64,000 nucleotides of DNA. Origin: UBA8106 sp964569695. Its GTDB lineage: Bacteria > Acidobacteriota > Vicinamibacteria > Vicinamibacterales > UBA823. A program made the translations under genes and the position numbers. The notes beneath the pieces were generated by a model. That model was not told where the DNA came from, searched no databases, and saw only the letters and a program-made list of their open reading frames with translations. The DNA lies in NCBI GenBank assembly GCA_964569695.1, contig CAZMUA010000009.1, positions 1-64,000 on the forward strand, read 5' to 3'. Of the stretch, positions 25,383 through 34,389 are shown one piece after another. How positions within the stretch are numbered: the first letter of the stretch is position 1; every line of letters starts with the position of its first letter.

Positions 25383-25697
25383 GTGCCGAACATGATGAGG
25401 AACGGCATGTCCCACGTGTTAGCGACTCCGCACACTCAGCCTCCTAGTGCGACTTCGGCCTCGGCAGATTTTTATAGAGAAGAGTTTATTAAGCATCAGC
25501 GTTGTCTACAGCAAAACCGAGAATATTATTCCGCTAAGGTGATAATAGAAGCGGAAGCGGCTTTGGCGCACATCCTTACTCGATTGGAGCAGCTTTGTTG
25601 CAAGGATGACGCCGACGTAGTCGTGAGTCGTTTGCTTCATCAAATCGATTTGGTTACACGACTTTCGGCTCGATCCGATTCTCGACAGGCCCACTGA
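25383..25697 (+). CDS. Small unknown protein between gatB and rnr
   Basis: 104 residues from a GTG at 25383 (ATG at 25392 is an alternative). I recognise no domain. The first 30 residues are rich in Ser, Thr and Ala; the rest is likely helical (FYREEFIKHQRCLQQNREYY, then AEAALAHILTRLEQLCC). It contains three cysteines. It fits well in a short gap between two housekeeping genes on the same strand, which favours a real gene, but a weak ribosome binding site leaves doubt. Confidence 0.45.
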   Translation: MPNMMRNGMSHVLATPHTQPPSATSASADFYREEFIKHQRCLQQNREYYSAKVIIEAEAALAHILTRLEQLCCKDDADVVVSRLLHQIDLVTRLSARSDSRQAH

Positions 25698-25830
25698 ATT
25701 CCAGAAGCGAGAAGAACTCTACGTTAAGCGTCGTAGTGACAAGCCGCGGCCAATAAATGGCGTGGATTAAAATGTCACCGATACCGATATGGTTAAGCTA
25801 GATGTGTTTTACACTCGATTTTAAGATTTT

Positions 25831-28077
25831 ATGATCACAACTGAAGAAGTGTTAAATCGGATCCGGAAAAAAGTTGACCATCCTGCGACGATCCGAGAAC
25901 TTCAAAAAGCCCTTTCTATAGCGGACGCCGATCGACACAGGTTTCGTCGACGAATAAGAGCCTTGGTCGCTTCTGGAGCGCTGGTGAGAATTCGTGGAAA
26001 TCGCTATGGACTACCAAACAAGATGAATCTGGTTGTCGGTCGCGTAAACACCAATCCTAGGGGATTTGGCTTTGTTGTTCCTGATGAAAAGCATTTAAAC
26101 ATCGCAGATATTTATATATCCGGTGTGAATTTCAATCAAGCAATGCATGGTGACCATGTGGTAGTTCGTGTAGAGCGTGAACGTGGTGGTGATCGCTTAG
26201 AAGGTCGAATTGTCAAAATACTTGAACGTCGAGCCCAAAAGTTAGTGGGACGCTACAACATTGATGAATCTGGCCTCAATTTTGTCGTCCCATTCGATAA
26301 GCGGATCATCATGGATGTTCATATTCCAGCCACTGAACGAGCAAACGCGAAGGTTGGTGAGATGGTTGTAGTTGAGTTGACGAGCTGGCCAACTACTAGT
26401 CGGAATCCGGTAGGTCGCATAACTGAAGTTCTAGGTGAGCTTAATACAAGTGGTGTTGATGTTGAGATTATTCTACATAAGTATGGAATTCCAGATACTC
26501 ACAGCAAAGAAGCTCTCCGGGAAGCGCAGCGTTTTGGACAATCAATCAGTACCGCTGATCGACGTGGGCGTACAGATTTTCGAGACATGATAACGGTTAC
26601 GATCGACGGCGATCATGCAAGAGATTTTGACGATGCGATAACGATTGAACGTCAGTCTAGCGGAAATTATTTGCTGGGTGTGCATATAGCGGACGTAGCC
26701 CATTACGTTCAACCTGGCAGTGCTCTCGACCGTGAAGCTTACGATCGAGGAACATCGGTTTACTTTCCTGAGCGGGCCGTGCACATGTTTCCTGAAGCAC
26801 TTGCAACTGGGCTGTGTAGTTTGAATCCAAAAGTCGATCGGCTTGTTCAGTCATGCTTGATGGAAATTGATTCGCAAGGTCAAGTTGTGAATTACGAGAT
26901 ACACGACGGCATTATTAACAGCTCTGCTCGAATGACATATCACGAAGTAAGTGACATCTTGACTCACACAGATTCGGGCGAGCGAGATCGTTATGGCAAT
27001 TTGATTCCGTCCTTTCAGTTAATGCATGAGTTATTTCATATACTGCAACGCCGGCGACGTCTTCGTGGTTCGATCGATTTTGATGTGAGGGAGGCAGAGC
27101 TTGTTCTTGATGAAGCCGGACTTATAGAGGCGATTACGGCAAGTGAGAGGAACGTTGCCCAAAGAATCATCGAAGAGTTCATGCTTCTGGCTAATGAGAC
27201 TGTGGCTGACCATCTGAATAGTAATCAAATAGTTACACTTTACCGCGTTCATGAATCCCCCGACCCCTTGAAAGTTGGACAATTCAAAGAGTTTATTTCA
27301 ACGTTAGGGCATACCTTAGTATCTAGAGGTGGAGTACGCCCTAAACATTTTCAGCAATTAGTTGATCGAGTGAAAGGAAGCTCTGAAGAAAAGCCTATTG
27401 TATTTTTAATGCTTCGCACCATGCAAAAGGCGAGGTACGACGTTCTGAGTCTTGGTCATTTTGGACTTGCGGCAGAACACTACACGCATTTTACTTCACC
27501 GATTCGCCGGTATTCAGACCTCGTCGTTCACCGTGTATTACGTTGCAGTCGACATCAAGAGGTAAACAAGTCGATCCGCGAGAAGAATTTCGGGGAACTA
27601 TCTGAAATAGCGAAGCAAGTATCTAAACGTGATACGCGTGCTGAAGAGGCAGAGCGAGAGTTATTGCAGTGGAAGAAAGTTCGTTTTATGGCGGATAAAG
27701 TCGGTGATGAGTATGACGGCTATGTAATTGGTGTGACGGCTTTCGGTTTATTTGTTGAACTTATTGAGCATTTTGTTGAAGGTTTTGTGCATATATCGAG
27801 TATGGCCGATGACTATTATCGTTTTGTGGATAAAGAACACCTACTCCAAGGAGAAAAAACAAGAAAAGCCTATCGACTGGGCGCTTCTGTCCGAGTTCAA
27901 GTTATACGGGTGGATCTTGAGCGACGGCAGGTGGAGTTAGGTTTAGTGGATATTTTGAAAGCTCCTGTTTCTCATCATCGTGATACAAGACGTCGTCGTC
28001 GCACGGTAACATCTAAGAATTCTAAGCAGAAGCGTATTCCGCGTAATCGAGTGGCAGGTAAACGCAGACCTCGCTGA
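25831..28077 (+). CDS. rnr: Ribonuclease R
   Basis: 748 residues. An N-terminal winged-helix part (about 1-65) is followed by cold-shock RNA-binding domains (RGFGFVVPDEKHLNIADIYI) and the RNB catalytic core with DGDHARDFDDAITIE, which carries the metal-binding Asp residues. HYTHFTSPIRRYSDLVVHR is the typical RNB C-terminal motif. An S1 domain near 645-725 (YDGYVIGVTAFGLFVEL) and a basic tail end the protein. It is a 3'-5' exoribonuclease that degrades structured RNA, including rRNA fragments and mRNA. selB starts 29 bases downstream on the same strand. Confidence 0.95.
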   Translation: MITTEEVLNRIRKKVDHPATIRELQKALSIADADRHRFRRRIRALVASGALVRIRGNRYGLPNKMNLVVGRVNTNPRGFGFVVPDEKHLNIADIYISGVNFNQAMHGDHVVVRVERERGGDRLEGRIVKILERRAQKLVGRYNIDESGLNFVVPFDKRIIMDVHIPATERANAKVGEMVVVELTSWPTTSRNPVGRITEVLGELNTSGVDVEIILHKYGIPDTHSKEALREAQRFGQSISTADRRGRTDFRDMITVTIDGDHARDFDDAITIERQSSGNYLLGVHIADVAHYVQPGSALDREAYDRGTSVYFPERAVHMFPEALATGLCSLNPKVDRLVQSCLMEIDSQGQVVNYEIHDGIINSSARMTYHEVSDILTHTDSGERDRYGNLIPSFQLMHELFHILQRRRRLRGSIDFDVREAELVLDEAGLIEAITASERNVAQRIIEEFMLLANETVADHLNSNQIVTLYRVHESPDPLKVGQFKEFISTLGHTLVSRGGVRPKHFQQLVDRVKGSSEEKPIVFLMLRTMQKARYDVLSLGHFGLAAEHYTHFTSPIRRYSDLVVHRVLRCSRHQEVNKSIREKNFGELSEIAKQVSKRDTRAEEAERELLQWKKVRFMADKVGDEYDGYVIGVTAFGLFVELIEHFVEGFVHISSMADDYYRFVDKEHLLQGEKTRKAYRLGASVRVQVIRVDLERRQVELGLVDILKAPVSHHRDTRRRRRTVTSKNSKQKRIPRNRVAGKRRPR

Positions 28078-28106
28078 CGGTTTGCCGATTCTGGAGCTTC
28101 GACCTG

Positions 28107-30092
28107 ATGAGGACGCTTGTTATTGGCACGGCGGGGCACATAGACCATGGAAAAAGCGCCTTGGTTCGAACGGTAACCGGGATTGATCCAGATCGCCTAA
28201 AAGAGGAACAGGAACGTGGAATAACGATCGATCTTGGCTTTGCCCATTACCAGCAGGATCAGGAAACAGTGCTTTCCTTCGTCGATGTACCAGGTCATGA
28301 ACGCTTTGTGAAGAACATGCTCGCTGGTGTTAGTGGCATACATGCTGTCTTATTAGTTGTAGCAGCTGATGAATCTGTCATGCCGCAGACTAGAGAGCAT
28401 TTTGATATATGCAAGCTTCTTCATGTTAAAGCTGGAGTCATTGCGCTTACGAAATGTGACTTGGTTGATGAAGAAATGATTGAGCTTGCTCGTCTTGAGG
28501 TTCGTGAACTAGTTGCTGGTTCATTCTTGTCTGAGGCATCAATCATTCCTGTTTCGGCCCATACCGGTTCTGGTATATCGGAACTGTGTTCTGACTTAGG
28601 AAACTTAACTGCCAAAGTATCGAGCACGACTACTGGGACAGCCGTGCGATTACCGATTGATCGTGTATTTTCTGTTAAGGGTTTTGGAACAGTCGTTACG
28701 GGCACATTGGTAACTGGTGAGATCTCAATGGCAACCGATCTCGAGTTGCTACCATCTGATCGCAAGATAAAAGTGCGTGGAATACAAGTTCACGGTGAAA
28801 AAGAAATCTTAGTGAAGGCAGGCCAGCGGGTGGCACTTAACTTGGGAGGACTTGACCTTAGTGATGTAACTCGAGGAGATGCGTTGACGCAGCCAAATTG
28901 TTTCGATTTAACACATCGTATCGATGTGGTCTTGGAATTATTGCCAACTGCGAAGCCTCTCCGGCAGGGGACACGAATTCGTTTTCATCATGGAACGTCC
29001 GAAACGCTTGGTCGCGTAACGGTTGTAGGTTCTACCTCGAGGTTTGATACGTTTATTGATGATGCGCAACGGCCTGATAAATCTATGGCGCAAGTCATGC
29101 CAGGAGCACGTGCGTACGTCCGTTTAAATCTTGAAGCTCCTACGGTGTTGACTCGAGGCGATCGGTACATTCTGCGGGCCTACTCGCCTTCAGTTACCAT
29201 TGCAGGTGGGATAGTTCTGGACCCGCAAGCGCCTCGAAGTGCAGTAAGAACAGAATTAGCCTGGAAACGTTTTCAGCGATTAGATCCGTTATATCAGGAT
29301 AGCGCAAAAAAAATACAATTAGACGAAGCTATTTTAGTGATGCTTGAAGAACAAGGCGTTGTTGGACTGAATGCCAAAACATTGGTGAGTCGTGCTGGGG
29401 TATCGCCAGACAATGTTGAGGCAGTAATGCTTGGGCTGGTCGCTTCTGGGTACGCCGTGCGTGTAGCGGAAACTGTGGTGTCGACAGTAATTCTAAAAGA
29501 CGTCGAACAAAAACTTTTAGAGATCCTAAGGGAATGTCATTTAGCAGATCCACTATCCGAAGGGTTACCTCGTGAAGAAGCCCGTGAACGCCTGTTTGGG
29601 AAAAGAAAGCTCCCACTCTTTGATCTATTGTTGAGTGAATTAGTGGAAGAGGGATTAATAATTGCCAAGGATCGCCTGGCCCTGAGTGATCACCGTGTCT
29701 CACTTTCATCTGATGAGTCGGAAGCACAGTCAGTGATTGAACAGGCATATTTCAAGGCTGGATTGAAACCGCCAGACCGTGGGTCGCTTCACTCAATAAC
29801 GAAATTAGACGAGGAGGCTACTGACCGGATTACGGATTTAATGGTTCGAAAGAAGGTGCTTATTAAAGTCGAGACTCTTCTGTTTCATGCGTTGACTCTA
29901 GAACGATTAAAGAAGGAAGTGAAAGCTCTTAAACAGGGGGGAAGCGTTAATCTACAAGATGAAATCAAGCTGGACGTTACGACATTTAAAGAACGTTACG
30001 AGATTACCAGAAAGTTCGCAATACCACTTCTTGGATACCTAGATCGAGAGCGGATCACACGGCGTGTGGGAGATTTTCGAATCGTAATCTGA
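28107..30092 (+). CDS. selB: Selenocysteine-specific translation elongation factor SelB
   Basis: 661 residues. The GTPase domain has G1 GHIDHGKS (10-17), the SelB-type switch LKEEQERGITIDLGFA, DVPGH at 60-64 and TKCD at 115-118. Domains II and III follow to about 370. The C-terminal 280 residues form the winged-helix series that binds the SECIS hairpin, ending in the signature FKERYEITRKFAIPLLGYLDRE and TRRVGDFRIVI. EF-Tu lacks this part, so confusion is unlikely. It brings Sec-tRNA(Sec) to the ribosome at UGA codons. It follows rnr by 29 bases and is convergent with a tatA gene. It explains the predicted Sec peroxiredoxin at 1329..1862. selA, selC and selD are not visible here. Confidence 0.95.
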   Translation: MRTLVIGTAGHIDHGKSALVRTVTGIDPDRLKEEQERGITIDLGFAHYQQDQETVLSFVDVPGHERFVKNMLAGVSGIHAVLLVVAADESVMPQTREHFDICKLLHVKAGVIALTKCDLVDEEMIELARLEVRELVAGSFLSEASIIPVSAHTGSGISELCSDLGNLTAKVSSTTTGTAVRLPIDRVFSVKGFGTVVTGTLVTGEISMATDLELLPSDRKIKVRGIQVHGEKEILVKAGQRVALNLGGLDLSDVTRGDALTQPNCFDLTHRIDVVLELLPTAKPLRQGTRIRFHHGTSETLGRVTVVGSTSRFDTFIDDAQRPDKSMAQVMPGARAYVRLNLEAPTVLTRGDRYILRAYSPSVTIAGGIVLDPQAPRSAVRTELAWKRFQRLDPLYQDSAKKIQLDEAILVMLEEQGVVGLNAKTLVSRAGVSPDNVEAVMLGLVASGYAVRVAETVVSTVILKDVEQKLLEILRECHLADPLSEGLPREEARERLFGKRKLPLFDLLLSELVEEGLIIAKDRLALSDHRVSLSSDESEAQSVIEQAYFKAGLKPPDRGSLHSITKLDEEATDRITDLMVRKKVLIKVETLLFHALTLERLKKEVKALKQGGSVNLQDEIKLDVTTFKERYEITRKFAIPLLGYLDRERITRRVGDFRIVI

Positions 30093-30096
30093 GGTG

Positions 30097-30243
30097 CTAT
30101 TTAGTTTCCTGATTGTCCTGCTCGGTTCCCCGATTTGCTTCTTTGAAATTTCGAATGCCGCGTCCTAAACCTCGTGCAAGTTCAGGAAGCCGTTTGCCGC
30201 CAAAAATAAAGACAATAATCAACAGAATAACTAGTATTTCCAT
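30097..30243 (-). CDS. tatA: Twin-arginine translocase subunit TatA (copy 2)
   Basis: 48 residues starting MEILVILLIIVFIFGGKRLPELARGLG. It has one transmembrane helix (3-14), the FG hinge with KRLPELA, an amphipathic helix (GLGRGIRNFKEA) and a short polar tail. GGGAGAG is just upstream. The N-terminal helix is short for TatA. Its stop is only 4 bases from the selB stop on the other strand. It is a paralogue of the protein at 1963..2127; which one is the main pore subunit cannot be decided here. Confidence 0.8.
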   Translation of the reverse strand: MEILVILLIIVFIFGGKRLPELARGLGRGIRNFKEANRGTEQDNQETK

Positions 30244-30440
30244 AATGGCTCTCCCTTATGTCTTGCATATTAACATTAATCAAGATGTCGTACGGGTCAG
30301 CTATGCGGGGCTGCACTTTGCAAAAGGTTGTATGGAACTTGTACACTGCATATAGGAAACTTACTTGGTGTCCTGTTGTGAATTTTTGGTTAAGTAAACA
30401 GTGCGCTGCAGTGGGATATAGCTAAAGGTTATATCGATTA

Positions 30441-30902
30441 ATGGAAACAATAGAGATGGGTCAATACACGGTTGGTGTTTTTCAAGATGTTGGGTCAGCG
30501 GGACGAGGTCTTTCCGCCCTCGTTAGTCATGATTTTACTATTGCAGAGCTTAGTCTAATGGCAGTTGAATCACCTGAGGTGAATGCACTTGTCGAAGAAA
30601 CGTTTGGTGACTCTGGTGAAACCCTGGATGTTAAGAACGTGGGAGTTGTAAGGACATTTGGCACTCTTAATGCAGCTTTGCAACAGAGTGGCGAGCATAA
30701 TTTTGGTAGCGATGGCCTGGCTGCAACGATGCGTAACGTTGGATTCCAAGTCCATGACGGATTCATATTTGAGACTTTGATAGGTCGTGGCGGGGTTCTT
30801 ATTGCGATTCAAAGTGAGTCACGAGCTGCGGATGCTTTGGGGGTCCTTCACGCCTATGGTGGCGGTAACGCGTCGATCGGAGCTTGGGCGGGCCGTGTAT
30901 AA
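30441..30902 (+). CDS. Small stress-type protein, YflT/general stress 17M-like
   Basis: 153 residues, soluble, no signal peptide. The start QYTVGVFQDVGSAGRGLSAL and the end GRGGVLIAIQSESRAADALGVLHAYGG resemble the two halves of the YflT/GS17M stress domain, a small alpha-beta module of unknown biochemical role in Bacillus. The glycine-rich middle and ESRAADA helix fit that pattern. It stands alone, with an ATG start about 90 bases after the preceding low-coding gap. The match is by eye and weak. Confidence 0.6.
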   Translation: METIEMGQYTVGVFQDVGSAGRGLSALVSHDFTIAELSLMAVESPEVNALVEETFGDSGETLDVKNVGVVRTFGTLNAALQQSGEHNFGSDGLAATMRNVGFQVHDGFIFETLIGRGGVLIAIQSESRAADALGVLHAYGGGNASIGAWAGRV

Positions 30903-31045
30903 AAGGCTGAGTGAAACGACTAATTAGGAGAGTTTGTCGTCTTACTAGATATAAAAGAATGGTATTAGCCTTGTGCGTTATAGGCGAGGAAGTGCGTCTC
31001 CTGGTAAGTTAAGCGCCTGCCGGATTCCAAACCGAGGTATTTGTC

Positions 31046-32041
31046 GTGGTGTCCTGGAAATCACAGGTCGAACCCCATCGTAAAAGGATATTGAGTTTTC
31101 TGAGGCGCGTCGGCTTCATACTGTCGACCATTATCGACGGGGACTTTTTTTCTAGAACCGAGAGTGATCTGTCTATTAGGTCTGATGACGGACCAAAGGT
31201 CGATAGCTTGTTCGCTGCAGAAAGGACAAGTAAGAGACTTAATGGCGCGCTAGTGGTGTCGGTCGCAAGTCACATTTCAATTTATCTGATTGTTTTCTTC
31301 ATTGCGGGATACTTAGCCCGTAATCGTGTGACTCCTCTTTTACCAGACCTGAGACACTTCGACATAGTCTGGGTGCCTATGGCCGGACCCGGCGGCGGTG
31401 GTGGTGGTGGTGGAAATGAGTCACCAGAACCACCTAGACAGGTTGAACTGGAAGGGCCGGATGAGACCTCAGTGCCAGTCAGCCAACCTGCGGATCTAGA
31501 AAATCCGGAACAGGAGCGTGAAGATGAACCAGAACCTCAACAGGAATTAAATATTCCAGCTAGGACGCTAGCTTCATCGAGTCAGACTCTTCCAGGTGTG
31601 TTTGAAGGTCTACCCGTCGCCAAGGCCGTTTCGATTTCACAAGGAATAGGTTCAGGCGGAGGAGGAGGAACTGGAGAAGGCTCAGGTATTGGTCCTGGTG
31701 AAGGGTCCGGACTTGGTCCAGGCGAGGGTGGAGGAGCGGGTGGGGGAGTCTATCGTCCAGGTGCTGGCATTGTTCTACCACAGCCTATCCAACAAGTTAA
31801 ACCTAGATATACGGCGGATGCCATGCGAGCTAAAGTCCAGGGTTCTGTGTGGATTGAGGCCGTTGTGTCTCCTGAGGGTACTGTTGCCGAAGTTCGTATC
31901 ACCAAGTCACTCGATCGAGTATTCGGACTTGATGAAGAAGCGTTAAAGGCGGCTAGACAGTGGCGTTTTGTGCCAGGTACGCGTTTTGGTCAGCCTGTAC
32001 CAGTGCTGGTTGTTATCGAGTTAACATTCACCTTGCGCTGA
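31046..32041 (+). CDS. TonB family energy-transducing protein
   Basis: 331 residues. A cytoplasmic leader of about 70 residues precedes the single transmembrane helix (LVVSVASHISIYLIVFFIAGYL). A periplasmic linker follows, acidic and proline-rich (PEPPRQ, EREDEPEPQQ), then glycine-rich with repeated GSGxGPGEG units. The last 90 residues are a TonB C-terminal domain: VKPRYTADAMRAKVQGSVWIEAVV and GLDEEALKAARQWRFVPG. It would carry energy from ExbBD to outer membrane receptors. exbB and exbD are not adjacent. The 70-residue N-terminal extension is longer than in E. coli TonB. The start is a GTG after CGAGGT. Confidence 0.88.
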   Translation: MVSWKSQVEPHRKRILSFLRRVGFILSTIIDGDFFSRTESDLSIRSDDGPKVDSLFAAERTSKRLNGALVVSVASHISIYLIVFFIAGYLARNRVTPLLPDLRHFDIVWVPMAGPGGGGGGGGNESPEPPRQVELEGPDETSVPVSQPADLENPEQEREDEPEPQQELNIPARTLASSSQTLPGVFEGLPVAKAVSISQGIGSGGGGGTGEGSGIGPGEGSGLGPGEGGGAGGGVYRPGAGIVLPQPIQQVKPRYTADAMRAKVQGSVWIEAVVSPEGTVAEVRITKSLDRVFGLDEEALKAARQWRFVPGTRFGQPVPVLVVIELTFTLR

Positions 32042-32085
32042 TTAGCTCATTATTTGGATCTTCCTTACAGAGATTAGAAAATAAC

Positions 32086-32127
32086 AAAAAAGCCTGACGG
32101 GCTATAACCAGCTCGTCAGGCTTTTTT
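32086..32127. terminator. Bidirectional rho-independent terminator
   Basis: A stem of 17 pairs: six A, GCCTGACGGGC (one G-U pair), an 8-base loop, then GCTCGTCAGGC and six T. It serves both the TonB gene on the plus strand and groEL on the minus strand, which converge here. Confidence 0.95.
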
Positions 32128-32157
32128 ATCTGTAAGTCCTGCTTAGGCGCTGTGTTT

Positions 32158-33798
32158 TTAGTACATGCCGCCCATACCACCCATGCCACCAGGTGCGCCA
32201 CCTGGAGCAGGCGCTTCAGGCTTTTCCTCAGGGATCTCTGAAACCAAAGCTTCAGTTGTTAGCAGCAGTGATGAGATTGATGCCGCGTTCTGCAGTGCAG
32301 TTCGGACGACTTTGGTTGGGTCAATAACCCCAGCTTTGACCAAATTTCCGTAACTTTCATTCTGCGCATTAAACCCGCACTCCGCATCTTTCTCGTCTTT
32401 TACTTTGGCTACTACAATCGACCCTTCATGTCCTGCGTTAATTGCAATCCATCGCAGTGGTTCTTCAACAGCTCTCTTTACTAGATTGACACCGATTTGC
32501 TGGTCTCCTTCTAGCGAGAGCTTGCTCAGGGTCTTGGATCCACGAATCAGAGCTACACCACCACCCGGCACGATACCTTCCTCAACAGCAGCCTTCGTCG
32601 CGTGCATGGCATCCTCAACTCTAGCCTTCTTTTCTTTCATTTCAGTTTCAGTTGCGGCACCGACTTTAATCACTGCTACTCCACCAACCAGCTTAGCTAA
32701 CCGTTCTTGGAGTTTTTCGCGATCGTAATCTGAGGTTGTATCCTCGATCTGCGCACGAATCTGCTTTACACGACCTTGAATGGCTTTTTGCGTGCCGTCA
32801 CCTTCAACGATAGTCGTGTTGTCCTTGTCAATCGTGATTTTCTTGGCTTTTCCAAGATCCTCAACTTGAATCCCTTCAAGTTTTAACCCAAGGTCTTCAG
32901 TGATAGCTCGGCCACCGGTCAATGTAGCGATGTCTTCCAGCATCGCCTTACGTCGGTCACCAAACCCAGGCGCTTTGACTGCCGCGACATTTAATGTGCC
33001 ACGAAGCTTGTTCACGACCAACGTTGCCAAGGCTTCACCTTCAACATCTTCAGCAATGATGAGGAGTGGTCGGCTAAGTCGAGCTACCTGTTCCAGCAAT
33101 GGCAGAAGGTCCTTCATCGAGCTAATTTTCTTTTCATGGATTAGCACGACTGGATTTTCGAGACTGACTTCCATGCGTTCTGGGTCAGTTACGAAATAGG
33201 GAGAGAGGTATCCACGGTCAAACTGCATACCTTCGACAACGTCCAAGGACGTCTCGAGGGTCTTAGCTTCTTCGACGGTAATGACCCCATCCTTGCCGAC
33301 CTTGTCCATCGCTTCAGCGATAATTGTGCCTATCGTCGCATCATTATTTGCTGAGATCGTACCGACTTGGGCAATCATGTTACCGCTGACACCCTTTGAC
33401 TGTTTCTTGAGCGAACCGACGATAACCTCAACTGCCTGTTCAATGCCGCGTTTAAGTTCCATCGGATTCGCACCGGCAACCACATTCTTCGCACCTTCAC
33501 GATACATGGCCTGTGCGAGGACTGTTGCTGTTGTGGTGCCATCACCGGCGATATCCGAGGTCTTGCTTGCGACTTCGCGCACCATTTGTGCGCCCATATT
33601 TTCGACAGCATCCTTTAGGTCGATTTCTTTGGCGACCGTAACGCCATCCTTAGTGATAGTTGGTGACCCAAACTTCTTATCAAGTACTACGTTCCGCCCT
33701 TTGGGCCCGAGTGTTACTTTGACGGCGTCGGCGAGAGCGTTAACGCCGCGTAGGATTGCCTGCCGCGACTCCTCACCGTAGACGATCTGCTTTGCCAT
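32158..33798 (-). CDS. groEL: Chaperonin GroEL (60 kDa)
   Basis: 546 residues. It starts MAKQIVYGEESRQAILRGVNALADAVKVTLGPKGRNV with the ATP-binding DGTTTATVLAQ (Asp87 region). It has the apical domain and ends with a GGMGGMGGMY tail typical of class I chaperonins that fill the cavity floor. It folds newly made proteins with GroES in the cytoplasm. It is the second gene of groES-groEL, 80 bases after groES, and ends at a strong bidirectional terminator. A single copy is seen. Confidence 0.98.
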   Translation of the reverse strand: MAKQIVYGEESRQAILRGVNALADAVKVTLGPKGRNVVLDKKFGSPTITKDGVTVAKEIDLKDAVENMGAQMVREVASKTSDIAGDGTTTATVLAQAMYREGAKNVVAGANPMELKRGIEQAVEVIVGSLKKQSKGVSGNMIAQVGTISANNDATIGTIIAEAMDKVGKDGVITVEEAKTLETSLDVVEGMQFDRGYLSPYFVTDPERMEVSLENPVVLIHEKKISSMKDLLPLLEQVARLSRPLLIIAEDVEGEALATLVVNKLRGTLNVAAVKAPGFGDRRKAMLEDIATLTGGRAITEDLGLKLEGIQVEDLGKAKKITIDKDNTTIVEGDGTQKAIQGRVKQIRAQIEDTTSDYDREKLQERLAKLVGGVAVIKVGAATETEMKEKKARVEDAMHATKAAVEEGIVPGGGVALIRGSKTLSKLSLEGDQQIGVNLVKRAVEEPLRWIAINAGHEGSIVVAKVKDEKDAECGFNAQNESYGNLVKAGVIDPTKVVRTALQNAASISSLLLTTEALVSEIPEEKPEAPAPGGAPGGMGGMGGMY

Positions 33799-33878
33799 GA
33801 CTGTACTCCTGAAGGAAGATAATGATTTAGCGTCAAGTAATTAGGCTGCGCATAGTCACGCACCCATTTAACGCCTTG

Positions 33879-34193
33879 TTACTTTTTCTTTTTTTTGGAA
33901 GACTTTCCCTCGATGACGCCAAGGACTTCGTCCTCACGCATGATCAGCAGTTCCTCGCCATCCAGTTTGATTTCCTGACCGGAGTACTTACCAAACAATA
34001 TGACATCGCCGGTCGCGACGCCCATTGGAACGACCTTACCATCATCTCTCACCTTGCCGTTACCGGCCGCGACGACTTCTCCCTGCATGGGCTTTTCCTT
34101 GGCCGTATCAGGAATGATGATTCCGCCGATTCTTTGTTCGCCTTCCTCGACACGTCGCACGATGATGCGGTCATGTAGTGGTCTGACTTTCAT
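33879..34193 (-). CDS. groES: Co-chaperonin GroES with lysine-rich C-terminal tail
   Basis: 104 residues. It begins MKVRPLHDRIIVRRVEEGEQRIGGIIIPDTAKEKP, including the mobile loop that docks on GroEL, then VVAAGNGK and DVILFGKYSGQEI. The family normally ends shortly after an EDDILAVIE-like motif; here, after DEVLGVIEG, there is an extra KSSKKKKK tail. GroES caps GroEL during folding. It is the first gene of the operon; the promoter lies about 100 bases upstream. Confidence 0.97.
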   Translation of the reverse strand: MKVRPLHDRIIVRRVEEGEQRIGGIIIPDTAKEKPMQGEVVAAGNGKVRDDGKVVPMGVATGDVILFGKYSGQEIKLDGEELLIMREDEVLGVIEGKSSKKKKK

Positions 34194-34292
34194 AGACTAA
34201 ACTCCATACTCCCGTGAAATTAATGAAACAACTTTCCTTACGGCGCTTAGAGTGTTCTCTGTTGCGCTGGCAGTTGCGGTGGACAACTGCTA

Positions 34293-34320
34293 ATTATAGC
34301 TGATGTGCAGTGAGTGTCAA
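34293..34320 (-). promoter_or_regulatory. groESL promoter with a degenerate CIRCE-like dyad
   Basis: On the minus strand TTGACA (34315-34320) and a perfect TATAAT (34293-34298) are 16 bases apart. TTGACACTC matches 7 of 9 positions of the left CIRCE half (TTAGCACTC); after 9 bases, CAGCTATAA matches 5 of 9 of the right half. The promoter is convincing; the HrcA operator is only possible. Confidence 0.75.
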
Positions 34321-34389
34321 CAGAGGTGAATTACTGTAAAGTGTTCCGCAACTGCACCAACTTATCGCTCTTTGGTGAGCAAAGTGAAA

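Noticed and set aside
31380..31420. GGT/GGC run as a tandem repeat element
   Set aside because: It encodes the poly-Gly linker of the TonB-like protein and is explained by coding.
33281..33781. Open frame antisense to groEL
   Set aside because: Mirror of a strongly conserved coding region; no motif.
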